This document shows positions 1 through 9,293 of a stretch of DNA of 64,000 nt, in pieces. The notes beneath the pieces were generated by a model. That model was given only the letters and a program-made list of their open reading frames with translations. It ran no database searches and was not told the origin of the DNA. Location of the stretch: positions 1,054,001 through 1,118,000 of the forward strand of contig NZ_CP022987.1 of NCBI RefSeq assembly GCF_004022565.1, read 5' to 3'. The translations under genes and the position numbers were made by a program. The stretch is from Pollutimonas thiosulfatoxidans. GTDB lineage: Bacteria > Pseudomonadota > Gammaproteobacteria > Burkholderiales > Burkholderiaceae_B. Each line of letters opens with the position of its first letter. Position 1 is the stretch's first letter.

Positions 1-2
1 TC

Positions 3-1343
3 GGGGCCATGCTGGCCGCCACGACCGGCGTGGTGTCGGCGTCGGTGATCTCGATGGGGCTTATTTCTTTACCCATCATGTTGCGCTATGGTTACGACAG
101 GCGGTTGGCAACCGGCGTCATAGCGGCCTCCGGCACCTTGTCGCAGATCATTCCACCTTCGCTGGTGCTGATCATCCTGGCCGACCAGCTGGGTCGCTCC
201 ATCGGCGATATGTACCGGGGCGCTATGGTACCGGGCCTGCTCCTGGCGGGTAGCTATATTGCCTACGTCGTGCTCATGTCTTTTCTCAAGCCGACCAGTG
301 CGCCCGCCCTACCGCAAGAGGCACGCATCTACGACAGGCCCGATGGCACGCGCGGGCTGCGCTCATTAGTCGTGCTTACGGTCATTGCCTCGACCGTCTC
401 TTACTTCGCCACGCAGCATTACTTCAGCGAGCACACGCAGGTGCCGGTCGATGAGCGCGTCGTGATCAGTCTGGTGGCCTGGGGCATTACGGCGCTGATC
501 ATCGCCCTGGCCAACAAGGTGCTAAGGCTGGGTCTGCTGTCCCCCATTGCTGAACGGGTCACGTTCGTGATGATCCCGCCGTTGTTCCTTATTTTCCTGG
601 TGCTGGGTACTATCTTCATTGGCGTTGCGACGCCTACCGAAGGCGGGGCCATGGGTGCCGTCGGTGCCTTGGCCATGGCGGTATCCCGAGGCCGTTTCTC
701 CTGGGCATTGCTCAAGCAAGCCATGGACACCACCACCAAGCTGTCCTGCTTTGTCGTGTTCATTTTGGTGGGCTCCACGGTATTCAGCCTGAGCTTCCGA
801 GGCATCAATGGGGATATGTGGGTCGAACACCTGCTGATCGGTCTGCCGGGAGGAGAGTGGGGCTTCCTGATCGTGGTCAGCCTGCTGACCTTCTTCCTGG
901 CGTTCTTTCTGGATTTTTTCGAACTCGCATTCATTATTATTCCGCTACTCGGACCCGTCGCCGACAAGATGGGCATAGACCTGATCTGGTTTGGGATCTT
1001 GCTGGCAGTCAATATGCAAACCTCGTTCATGCATCCGCCGTTTGGCTTCGCCTTGTTTTATTTGCGATCGGTGGCGCCCAAGGACGACTATCACGACCGG
1101 ATCACCGGCAAGGTGATACCCAAGGTCACCACTGGGCAGATTTATTGGGGCTCGGTACCATTTATCTGCATACAGGTCGCGATGGTAGCCGCCGTCATGA
1201 TTTTCCCGGGTATGGTTACCCACTATAAGAGCGACGCGGTGGTGGTAGATCCGTCCACAATTACGTTCGGGAATGAAGGCATGTACGGTGCGGGACAATA
1301 TGGTGGTGGCGGGGCTGAAGATCCTGGCTCCGCTTTTCAGTAG
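3..1343 (+). CDS. TRAP transporter large permease (DctM family), 5' end missing
   Basis: This is the C-terminal part (about 447 residues) of the large membrane subunit of a tripartite ATP-independent periplasmic transporter, which imports organic acids or related solutes by using an ion gradient and a periplasmic binding protein. The frame is open to the left window edge, so the true start lies outside; the first in-frame ATG at position 9 is internal. Visible family marks are an early QIIPPS motif, the conserved GVATPTEGGAMG stretch and many hydrophobic membrane segments. The tail after the last segment is rich in Gly and acidic residues. The small permease and binding protein would lie upstream. 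The substrate cannot be read from the sequence. Confidence 0.9.
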   Translation, partial: GAMLAATTGVVSASVISMGLISLPIMLRYGYDRRLATGVIAASGTLSQIIPPSLVLIILADQLGRSIGDMYRGAMVPGLLLAGSYIAYVVLMSFLKPTSAPALPQEARIYDRPDGTRGLRSLVVLTVIASTVSYFATQHYFSEHTQVPVDERVVISLVAWGITALIIALANKVLRLGLLSPIAERVTFVMIPPLFLIFLVLGTIFIGVATPTEGGAMGAVGALAMAVSRGRFSWALLKQAMDTTTKLSCFVVFILVGSTVFSLSFRGINGDMWVEHLLIGLPGGEWGFLIVVSLLTFFLAFFLDFFELAFIIIPLLGPVADKMGIDLIWFGILLAVNMQTSFMHPPFGFALFYLRSVAPKDDYHDRITGKVIPKVTTGQIYWGSVPFICIQVAMVAAVMIFPGMVTHYKSDAVVVDPSTITFGNEGMYGAGQYGGGGAEDPGSAFQ

Positions 1344-1355
1344 GACATGGCAGCG

Positions 1356-2009
1356 ATGACAACTGCACAACGAACCCGCGTCAAGGTCTGCGGCCTGACC
1401 CGGCCTGAAGACGTGGAAGCCGCCGTGCAGGCGGGGGTGGATGCGATCGGCCTGGTTTTTTATCCTTCCAGCAAGCGTGCGGTAAGTCTGTCGCAGGCCA
1501 GCCGGTTGCGCAACGCCGTGCCCCCCTTTGTCAGCGTCACGGCGCTGTTCGTCAACGCCGCAGTCGACCAGGTGCAGGCCGTCATCGACCAGGTCGCTCC
1601 CGATGTACTTCAATTTCACGGCGACGAACAACCTGACTACTGCGAGGGCTTCGGCAAGCGTTATATCCGTGCCTTCCGCGTGGGTGCGCCCGGCCTGGAC
1701 ACCCCGGCATCCTTGCTGGACGAGTGCCGGCGTTATGCGTCGGCTACCGCTTGGTTGTTCGACAGCTATAGCGCGGGTTACGGCGGTAGCGGCCATGCCT
1801 TCGATGCGCAGCTGCTGTCCAAGGTGTCCAGCGCGACCGACAGCAGGCCGGTCATACTTGCCGGTGGCTTGACTGTAGCGACCGTAGCGGACTCCATCCG
1901 CGCCGTAAGGCCTTATGCAGTGGACGTAAGCAGCGGTGTTGAAAGCGCGCCTGGCATCAAGTCATCCGAAAAAATTGCTGCCTTCCTTCAAAGCGTAGCG
2001 GCGGCATAG
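1356..2009 (+). CDS. trpF: Phosphoribosylanthranilate isomerase
   Basis: TrpF is the cytoplasmic TIM-barrel enzyme that converts phosphoribosylanthranilate to CdRP in tryptophan synthesis. The N-terminal KVCGLTRPEDVEAA motif with the catalytic Cys, the phosphate-binding end (ILAGGL, then VDVSSGVES) and the length of about 217 residues fit the family. The internal segment DSYSAGYGGSGHAFD departs somewhat from the usual GGTG form. I chose the ATG at 1356 because the AGGA at 1342-1345 is well spaced for it; an in-frame ATG at 1347 sits too close to that site. The gene follows the permease stop almost directly and is followed 9 bases later by kynU. It is not next to trpB/trpA as in most relatives. 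Confidence 0.88.
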   Translation: MTTAQRTRVKVCGLTRPEDVEAAVQAGVDAIGLVFYPSSKRAVSLSQASRLRNAVPPFVSVTALFVNAAVDQVQAVIDQVAPDVLQFHGDEQPDYCEGFGKRYIRAFRVGAPGLDTPASLLDECRRYASATAWLFDSYSAGYGGSGHAFDAQLLSKVSSATDSRPVILAGGLTVATVADSIRAVRPYAVDVSSGVESAPGIKSSEKIAAFLQSVAAA

Positions 2010-2018
2010 GGAGACAGC

Positions 2019-3275
2019 GTGGGCACGCTCAACCGTGACGATTGTTTGCAGTTGGACCAGAACGACCCTCTGGCGACCTTGCGCAACGAATTTTCGATTC
2101 CCTCCGGTCTCATCTATCTGGACGGCAATTCCTTGGGTGCCCAGCCCCGCACAGCGGCCACGCGCGCACAAGAGGTGGTGGCGCAAGAGTGGGGCGAGGG
2201 CCTGATACGTAGCTGGAATACGGCGGGTTGGTTCGACCTGCCGCTACGCCTGGGCGACAAACTTGCTCCGCTGATTGGGGCCGGAGCGGGCGAGGTCGTG
2301 ATCAGCGACTCCACCTCCATCAATCTATTCAAGGCATTGGCCGCCGCAGTGCATAGCCAAGCCACCCGCCAGGCGACGAGCCCACGTCGCATCATCGTGA
2401 CCGAAGCCAGCAATTTCCCGACTGATGTCTATATTGCGCAGGGCTTGAGCACCTGGCTGGACCGAGGCTATCAGTTGCGCCTGGTGAATACACCTGACGA
2501 GTTGGCGGCAGCCATCGATGATGACGTGGCGGTGGTGATGTTGACTCACGTGAACTATCGCACGGGGCACATGTTGGATATGGCTGGGCTGACCGAGCTG
2601 GCTCACGCGAACCAGGCCCTGGTGGTCTGGGACCTGGCCCATTCGGCGGGTGCCGTCCCGGTCGATTTAACGGCGGCCAACGCCGATTACGCCGTGGGCT
2701 GCACCTATAAATACCTGAATGGCGGCCCCGGGGCGCCCGCATTTATCTGGGTGGCTCCGCGGCACTTGCCTGCCTTCCGCCATCCCTTGTCGGGCTGGTG
2801 GAGCCATGCGCAGCCTTTCGCCATGCTGCCCGAATATCAGCGCCATTCGGGCATCCGCGCCGCGCTTTGCGGTACCCAACCCATGGTGTCGATGGCGCTG
2901 GTGGAATGCGGGCTGGATATCTTCGCACAAACCGATATGGCAGCACTGCGCCGCAAGTCGCTGGCCCTGACCGATTTGTTTATCTCGCTGGTTGAAACCA
3001 TGTGCGTGGGCCATGGACTGCAGTTGGTTACCCCGCGCTGTCATGAGCAGCGGGGCAGCCAGGTCAGCTTCAGCCACCCTCATGGTTACGCCGTCATGCG
3101 AGCACTGATAGAGCAGGGCGTTATCGGCGACTATCGCGATCCTGGCATCATGCGCTTCGGGTTTACGCCGTTGTATCTGCGCTACGTTGATGTATGGGAT
3201 GCCGTCCTGGCCCTGAAGCGCATCCTGGACGAGTCCGCCTATGACGCCCAGGTGCAACCCGAGGCAGTCACCTGA
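2019..3275 (+). CDS. kynU: Kynureninase
   Basis: KynU is a PLP-dependent enzyme that cleaves L-kynurenine to anthranilate and alanine in tryptophan breakdown. The 418-residue product has the family opening (LDGNSLG), the WDLAHSAGA region and the PLP-lysine context CTYKYLNGGPGAP. The start is GTG, with a GGGAG site at 2008-2012. It lies 9 bases after trpF on the same strand and is probably co-transcribed with it. KynU produces anthranilate and TrpF acts two steps later on phosphoribosylanthranilate, so the pairing could link kynurenine salvage to tryptophan synthesis; that link is inference. The kynA and kynB genes are not in the window. Confidence 0.92.
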   Translation: MGTLNRDDCLQLDQNDPLATLRNEFSIPSGLIYLDGNSLGAQPRTAATRAQEVVAQEWGEGLIRSWNTAGWFDLPLRLGDKLAPLIGAGAGEVVISDSTSINLFKALAAAVHSQATRQATSPRRIIVTEASNFPTDVYIAQGLSTWLDRGYQLRLVNTPDELAAAIDDDVAVVMLTHVNYRTGHMLDMAGLTELAHANQALVVWDLAHSAGAVPVDLTAANADYAVGCTYKYLNGGPGAPAFIWVAPRHLPAFRHPLSGWWSHAQPFAMLPEYQRHSGIRAALCGTQPMVSMALVECGLDIFAQTDMAALRRKSLALTDLFISLVETMCVGHGLQLVTPRCHEQRGSQVSFSHPHGYAVMRALIEQGVIGDYRDPGIMRFGFTPLYLRYVDVWDAVLALKRILDESAYDAQVQPEAVT

Positions 3276-3379
3276 CTTGCCTTCCGTAGACCTGCCGTCG
3301 CCGTATAAGGCAGTGCACCGCTTTCATGCTTTTGTAATAAGATTGGAGTATTTGCATCTCTGTTCGCGAGGCATGTTCC

Positions 3380-3694
3380 ATGAGCTACGGCACGTTTATT
3401 GGTGAACTGAAAAAAGGCATCGAAGGGCAAATCACCGCTTACGACAGCAAACCCATGCATGATGGCTGCATCATCTATTTGAAAAAATCCGGGGAACGCA
3501 TCTTCGTCCAAGCGACCGTTATCGATCATCATCGCTCTGATGCCATCGCCTTGTTGCGAGCCAAGATACGCGAAGGGTTGGGCAGTACATCCCGGCTGGT
3601 GCTGGGTATACAAAACGACGAGCTTAAGTTTTGGGAAGACAGTGCCAGTGATGTCGGCACTGTGGTAGACAGTCTGGTAGGCAGTGCGGCCTGA
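3380..3694 (+). CDS. Small protein of unknown function
   Basis: I do not recognise this 104-residue soluble protein. It has no signal peptide or membrane segment. It begins MSYGTFIGELKKGIEGQI, has a compact mixed alpha/beta pattern and ends in a small-residue tail (VVDSLVGSAA). ATG start after TTCC with only a weak ribosome site. It stands alone between kynU and the convergent outer-membrane protein gene, whose stop is 8 bases away. Codon use looks like that of its neighbours, so it is probably a real gene, but no function can be assigned. Confidence 0.6.
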   Translation: MSYGTFIGELKKGIEGQITAYDSKPMHDGCIIYLKKSGERIFVQATVIDHHRSDAIALLRAKIREGLGSTSRLVLGIQNDELKFWEDSASDVGTVVDSLVGSAA

Positions 3695-3702
3695 GGGTCG
3701 AC

Positions 3703-4506
3703 TCAGAATTTATACTGAAGGCCCGCGACGAATAAATTGTATTTCTGGCGCCCCTGGTTCACGTGCCATGTCGTAGTTGGGAAGTGCTCCCCGGGGTAAT
3801 TGGTCGATCCGAAGGTATAGCTCGTTGCGTCGATGGAAAGATGCCGATATTCGGCAAACAGAGATAGGTTTTCGTATATCTCCCCTTTGATCCCTGCTTT
3901 AAATTGCAAGGCAAACGCAGAGTCCGACGCGTCCGGATCTGAGTTGAAGTGATTGATACCGGGCTCAGAAGGGTTCGCCGAGTCTGACCTTTTGATCGAC
4001 GTAAAGGCCGCTCCCGCTCCCAGTCCAATGTACGGCAGAATCTTCCCCGAGTACGGCGTTTGAAGCGTAAGGGTCGCGTTCGCAAGCAAAACGGTGGCCG
4101 TCATGGGGATGGTCACATACTGGGTGCCCAAGAATCTAGGGGTAACCGGCATCTCGCCAATTGGCGTATGCTTTCCAAGATAGATGCCCTCAAGCTCGGC
4201 ACCTGGCTTCAAGCTCCATTTGGATGTTCCGAGATTCCAGCGATTCCATTCATAACCCACATGGGCTCCACCCACCGTAACGCGGGTACCGCTACCTGTG
4301 TATCCCCGGGCATTGATCGGTAGATACCTGAATTCGGCAGGGAGGTGGACGGCACCTCTCTGTTGCAGGCTTGCCGAAGAGGCCGAGCCGAAGCCGCCGA
4401 ACAAACCGATGTACGCGCCTTGCTCACTGGATGCGTCTGCCGCGAACCCAGTTTCTGCCGCCAAAAAGGAAGTCAGCACCAATAGAAGGCTTGATGTCTT
4501 TCCCAC
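3703..4506 (-). CDS. Outer-membrane beta-barrel protein
   Basis: This 267-residue protein has a signal peptide (MGKTSSLLLVLTSFLAAETGFAAD, cleavage near residue 23), then alternating hydrophobic and polar beta strands with many Gly and aromatic residues, and ends in KF with a terminal aromatic, as outer-membrane barrels do. Motifs such as YIGLGAGAAF and LFAEYRHLSID resemble the OmpW/Opa-like eight-strand barrels. It probably sits in the outer membrane as a small channel or adhesin-type barrel; which one cannot be said. It is transcribed alone, convergent with the small protein at 3380-3694. Confidence 0.75.
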   Translation of the reverse strand: MGKTSSLLLVLTSFLAAETGFAADASSEQGAYIGLFGGFGSASSASLQQRGAVHLPAEFRYLPINARGYTGSGTRVTVGGAHVGYEWNRWNLGTSKWSLKPGAELEGIYLGKHTPIGEMPVTPRFLGTQYVTIPMTATVLLANATLTLQTPYSGKILPYIGLGAGAAFTSIKRSDSANPSEPGINHFNSDPDASDSAFALQFKAGIKGEIYENLSLFAEYRHLSIDATSYTFGSTNYPGEHFPTTTWHVNQGRQKYNLFVAGLQYKF

Positions 4507-4690
4507 GCGCCCGTCCTCCAGAATTTCCGGTTAACAATCGTTACAAGGCGCATGGTAGCCTGTTCGTCCTGGTCACTCAAGAGCGCCAAAGCGTAGGCCG
4601 TACTGAGCCAGCGGGCTATAGTTTATTCAGAGAGTTTGGCCGTGAAGTAAGCCGATGAGGGAACGCGCGAGGCGTTTTAAGACAGAGAAA

Positions 4691-4767
4691 TGGTAGGCAG
4701 TACTGGATTCGAACCAGCGACCTCTACGATGTCAACGTAGCGCTCTAACCAACTGAGCTAACCGCCT
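4691..4767 (-). tRNA. tRNA-Val (anticodon GAC)
   Basis: Reading the minus strand gives a complete 77-base cloverleaf with encoded CCA. The acceptor stem AGGCGGT pairs with ACTGCCT (one G-U). The D-loop is of the AGCTCAGTTGGT type. The anticodon stem CTACG/CGTAG encloses TTGACAT, so the anticodon is GAC. The T-arm carries GGTTCGAATCC. It reads GUC (and GUU) codons. Confidence 0.97.
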
Positions 4768-4779
4768 AGAAAGAACGAG

Positions 4780-4808
4780 ATTCTAGCGTACCGAAAGAGG
4801 CTTGTCAA
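4780..4808 (-). promoter_or_regulatory. Sigma-70 promoter of tRNA-Val
   Basis: On the minus strand there is TTGACA (4803-4808), a 17-base spacer and TAGAAT (4780-4785), just upstream of the tRNA. This is a near-consensus housekeeping promoter. The -10 and following bases (GCTAGAATCTCGT) recur exactly upstream of tRNA-Pro. Confidence 0.8.
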
Positions 4809-4835
4809 AAGCTGGTTTGCCTACCATGTTGCGCC

Positions 4836-4864
4836 GTGTCAAAACGCGCAGCAGGTGTTACACT
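4836..4864 (+). promoter_or_regulatory. Probable promoter of the thrS leader
   Basis: GTGTCA at 4836-4841 and TACACT at 4859-4864 are separated by 17 bases, each matching 4 of 6 consensus positions. The predicted transcript start near 4871 would place the leader peptide ATG about 35 bases into the RNA, a usual distance for attenuator leaders. Inferred from sequence only. Confidence 0.45.
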
Positions 4865-4905
4865 AGGGCACAATACTTTAGCCCATTACCGACGACTCTA
4901 TCAGC

Positions 4906-4944
4906 ATGAACGCTACGCGAACTACAACCTGGCTTTTATCGTAG
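4906..4944 (+). CDS. thrS leader peptide (threonine attenuator)
   Basis: A 12-codon ORF encodes MNATRTTTWLLS. Four of the residues are Thr, three of them consecutive, and the four Thr codons are ACG, ACT, ACA and ACC, one of each kind, so all Thr-tRNA species would be sampled. It lies between a plausible promoter (4836-4864) and a terminator (4992-5014) ahead of threonyl-tRNA synthetase. No strong ribosome site precedes the ATG, which is its weak point. The likely role is to sense charged tRNA-Thr by ribosome stalling, as in the classic thr, his and pheM leaders. It is too short for ordinary gene callers. Confidence 0.65.
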   Translation: MNATRTTTWLLS

Positions 4945-4946
4945 TC

Positions 4947-4999
4947 GCCGCGTGTTGTTCATTCGCTTACCAGCAAAATCAACATACCCCCAACGCGGC
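4947..4999 (+). promoter_or_regulatory. Antiterminator of the thrS attenuator
   Basis: Bases 4947-4957 (GCCGCGTGTTG) can pair with 4991-4999 (CAACGCGGC), giving a 6 bp GC core plus 3 bp beyond a two-base bulge. This uses up the 5' arm of the terminator at 4992-4999, so the two structures exclude each other. A ribosome stalled at the Thr codons leaves 4947 onward free, whereas a ribosome at the stop codon (4942-4944) would cover it. A weaker pairing of 4919-4928 with 4954-4960 could serve as the competing first stem. Confidence 0.55.
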
Positions 5000-5014
5000 T
5001 AGTGCCGCGTTTTT
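4992..5014 (+). terminator. Intrinsic terminator / attenuator upstream of thrS
   Basis: AACGCGGC (4992-4999), loop TAGT, GCCGCGTT (5004-5011): a perfect 8 bp stem running into T residues (5010-5014). It lies 20 bases before the thrS start and after the Thr-rich leader peptide. Nothing else is found upstream that it could terminate, apart from the leader transcript itself. Confidence 0.8.
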
Positions 5015-5034
5015 GCATTTTCAGGACACCTTTT

Positions 5035-6981
<1,947 letters not shown>

Positions 6982-7009
6982 TTTTTTTATCATTCTAGGA
7001 GTTTTAGAC

Positions 7010-7558
7010 ATCGCAACCGAAAAACCACATCGCATCAATGGTGAGATCCGCGTCCCTGAGGTGCGCCTTATTGGAGTAGAGGGCGACCAGCTAGGGGTCG
7101 TGAAAACCTCTGACGCCTTGCTTCTGGCAGAACAAAACGAAGTAGACCTGGTCGAGATCGCACCCAATGCAGTGCCTCCCGTCTGCCGCCTGATGGATTA
7201 TGGCAAGTTCAAATACCAAGAGCAAAAGCGTCAACAGGAAGCTCGCGCCAAACAAAAGATCATCCAGGTAAAGGAAGTCAAATTCCGGCCCGGCACCGAC
7301 GAGGGCGATTACCAGGTAAAGCTGCGCAATCTGCGCCGCTTCATCGAAGAAGGCGACAAGGCCAAGGTTACACTGCGGTTTCGCGGTCGCGAGATGGCTC
7401 ACCAGGAACTGGGCATGCGGGTACTCGAACGCGTGCGCGACGATCTCACCGAGCTTTGCCAGGTGGAAGCCATGCCCAAGCTCGAAGGCCGGCAAATGGT
7501 CATGGTGCTGGCGCCACGCAAAAAAGCGACTCCTGGCAAGACGGGCGAATCCGCCTAA
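7010..7558 (+). CDS. infC: Translation initiation factor IF-3, AUC start
   Basis: IF3 binds the 30S subunit and enforces correct start-codon and initiator-tRNA choice. The product begins IATEKPHRINGEIRVPEVRLIG and is 182 residues long, the normal size. There is no ATG, GTG or TTG at the expected place. The ribosome site TAGGAG (6996-7001) lies 8 bases before ATC at 7010, so initiation is inferred at AUC. In E. coli infC starts at AUU, and this makes its translation self-limiting because IF3 rejects non-canonical starts; the same logic likely holds here. It lies 28 bases after thrS. rpmI and rplT do not follow; they are 8.3 kb away. Confidence 0.95.
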   Translation: MATEKPHRINGEIRVPEVRLIGVEGDQLGVVKTSDALLLAEQNEVDLVEIAPNAVPPVCRLMDYGKFKYQEQKRQQEARAKQKIIQVKEVKFRPGTDEGDYQVKLRNLRRFIEEGDKAKVTLRFRGREMAHQELGMRVLERVRDDLTELCQVEAMPKLEGRQMVMVLAPRKKATPGKTGESA

Positions 7559-7575
7559 GCCAACACACTCAAAAT

Positions 7576-7606
7576 CCCCGCTAGCTGGTTTGCGCCGGCA
7601 GCGGGG
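7576..7606 (+). other. GC-rich hairpin after infC
   Basis: CCCCGCT (7576-7582) pairs with AGCGGGG (7600-7606), with an inner 5 bp extension (GCTGG/CCGGC). The bases after it (TCGTT) are not a real T-tract, so it may stabilise or delimit the infC mRNA rather than act as an intrinsic terminator. Confidence 0.35.
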
Positions 7607-7623
7607 TCGTTCGCAGGTGCCTT

Positions 7624-8583
7624 ATGCACGTATTGTTCGTTATCGATCCTCTGCCCACCCTGAAGGCCTACAAAGACTCATCCGTGGCGATGATGCAAGC
7701 CTTGGCAGCACGCGGGCACCAGCTTAGCGTTGCCTACCAGGGCGGTTTGTATATAGACGAGGGCGTCGTCAAGGCTGCAGCCCTGGGCATCGAGCTTGCG
7801 CAGCAGGCGGATCTGCACGGGCACGACTGGTGGACCGAACGCAAGGCCTGGGCCGATACGCCCTTGTCCGCTTTCGATGCGGTGTTGATGCGCAAGGATC
7901 CTCCCTTCGATATGGAGTACGTCTACGCCACGCATCTGCTCGAATATGCCGAGAACCAGGGCGCCAAGGTGTTCAACTCGGGTGCAGCAATACGCAATCA
8001 CCCCGAAAAACTGGCCATCACCGAGTTTTCGGCATTCACGACGCCTACCTTGGTCACCAGCGACATGGCGCGCCTGCGCGCTTTCCATGCGCAGTACAAC
8101 GATGTCATCGTCAAGCCGCTGGACGGCATGGGCGGCACAGGCATTTTCCGCTTGCAGCCGGCCGACCCCAACCTGGGGGTCATCCTCGAGACGCTTACCG
8201 ACAACGGCAAGCGCACCATCATGGCTCAGCGCTATATTCCCGAAATCACGAAAGGCGACAAGCGCATTTTATTGATAGGTGGGCAGGCCGTGCCTTACGC
8301 CTTGGCGCGTATCCCCCTGGCCGGCGAAACCCGCGGGAACCTGGCGGCTGGCGGGCGTGGCGTCGCGCAGCCCCTGACACCCCGCGATATCCAGATCGCC
8401 GAGGCCATTGCGCCTACCCTGGCTGCGCGCGGCCTGTTGCTGGTGGGCTTGGACGTCATCGGCGACTACATCACCGAAGTCAACGTAACCAGCCCTACAT
8501 GTTTTGTTGAAATCACCGAACAGACCGACTTCGACGTCGCCGAGCATTTCGCTGTGGCACTCGAGAAGGCAGCAGGACACTAA
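7624..8583 (+). CDS. gshB: Glutathione synthetase
   Basis: GshB joins gamma-glutamylcysteine and glycine using ATP, the second step of glutathione synthesis. The 319-residue protein has the GshB opening (MHVLFVIDPLPTLKAYKDSS), the MRKDPPFDMEY motif and the ATP-grasp core (VKPLDGMGGTGIFR, then the GDKRILL segment and EVNVTSPTC), which match the family throughout. ATG start after AGGTG. The next gene starts on the base after its stop codon, so translation is probably coupled into the PTS genes. Confidence 0.96.
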   Translation: MHVLFVIDPLPTLKAYKDSSVAMMQALAARGHQLSVAYQGGLYIDEGVVKAAALGIELAQQADLHGHDWWTERKAWADTPLSAFDAVLMRKDPPFDMEYVYATHLLEYAENQGAKVFNSGAAIRNHPEKLAITEFSAFTTPTLVTSDMARLRAFHAQYNDVIVKPLDGMGGTGIFRLQPADPNLGVILETLTDNGKRTIMAQRYIPEITKGDKRILLIGGQAVPYALARIPLAGETRGNLAAGGRGVAQPLTPRDIQIAEAIAPTLAARGLLLVGLDVIGDYITEVNVTSPTCFVEITEQTDFDVAEHFAVALEKAAGH

Positions 8584-8985
8584 ATGGCCCGCATAGTCCT
8601 GGTCATGCACCAACCCCTGGCTGCTGCATTTGCCGATTGTGCGGCGCACGTGCTCGGGAACAAACCCGAATTGATCGTCTTCGATGTCGCGCCTGACGCC
8701 GACCCCGAGGCCGAAGTCACGCGCCTGGCAGGCCGCCTCCTGCAAACGCCTACTGAGGCCACGCTGGTCCTGTGTGATATCTTTGGGGCCACACCATTCA
8801 ATATTGCCAAACGGGCGATCCGGCTGGCCGCCGATCGCGGCCTGACCGCCCACTTGATCACCGGGACCAACCTGTGCATGGTGCTCAAGGCCCTGACCGA
8901 TCAACAAGAGAATCCGGAGCAACTCAGCGAGAGCGTCCGTATCGGTGCGCTAAGGGGTATTGTCAATGCCGACCAGTCCTGTTGA
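8584..8985 (+). CDS. PTS EIIA component, mannose (ManX) family
   Basis: This 133-residue cytoplasmic protein has the EIIA-Man fold pattern, with the presumed phosphorylated His at residue 9 (VLVMHQPL) and the family motif LVLCDIFGATPFN. It accepts phosphate from HPr. No EIIB or EIIC sugar permease is nearby, so it probably acts in regulation rather than sugar uptake, as proposed for the incomplete PTS of many beta-proteobacteria. It starts directly after the gshB stop with no spacer and precedes ptsH and ptsI. Confidence 0.85.
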   Translation: MARIVLVMHQPLAAAFADCAAHVLGNKPELIVFDVAPDADPEAEVTRLAGRLLQTPTEATLVLCDIFGATPFNIAKRAIRLAADRGLTAHLITGTNLCMVLKALTDQQENPEQLSESVRIGALRGIVNADQSC

Positions 8986-8998
8986 ACTTAAGAATCCT

Positions 8999-9268
8999 AT
9001 GCCTTCCATCGACATTGTCATTCAAAACAAGCTGGGCCTGCATGCCCGCGCGGCCGCCAAGCTCACGCAGTTGGCCGGCAAGTTCAGCAGCGAGATCTTC
9101 ATCGCCCGCGGACCACAACGTGTCAACGCCAAAAGCATCATGGGCGTTATGATGCTGGCCGCCGGGCTGGGCGTAACCGTCAAGGTAGATGCCGTCGGCG
9201 ACGATGCCGAGCAGGCGCTGACGGAAATTCGGGCGTTGTTCGAGAGCAAGTTCGGCGAGCACGAATAG
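8999..9268 (+). CDS. ptsH: Phosphocarrier protein HPr
   Basis: HPr carries phosphate from EI to EIIA. With the ATG at 8999 the protein is 89 residues long, with the active His exactly at position 15 (LGLHARAAAK) and the kinase-target Ser exactly at 46 (AKSIMGVMML), which supports this start. An in-frame ATG at 8966 has a better ribosome site (AGGGG) and overlaps the EIIA gene, but would add 11 unmatched residues. It lies 13 bases after the EIIA gene and 25 bases before ptsI. The presence of Ser46 suggests control by an HPr kinase, which is not in the window. Confidence 0.93.
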   Translation: MPSIDIVIQNKLGLHARAAAKLTQLAGKFSSEIFIARGPQRVNAKSIMGVMMLAAGLGVTVKVDAVGDDAEQALTEIRALFESKFGEHE

Positions 9269-9293
9269 CCGCCCAACTAGATCCAATACCACC

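Noticed and set aside
945..1796. Minus-strand ORF of 283 codons
   Set aside because: Antisense to the permease and trpF, no domain.
5002..5034. Longer thrS start
   Set aside because: It would begin inside the terminator hairpin, lacks a ribosome site and adds residues not found in ThrRS.
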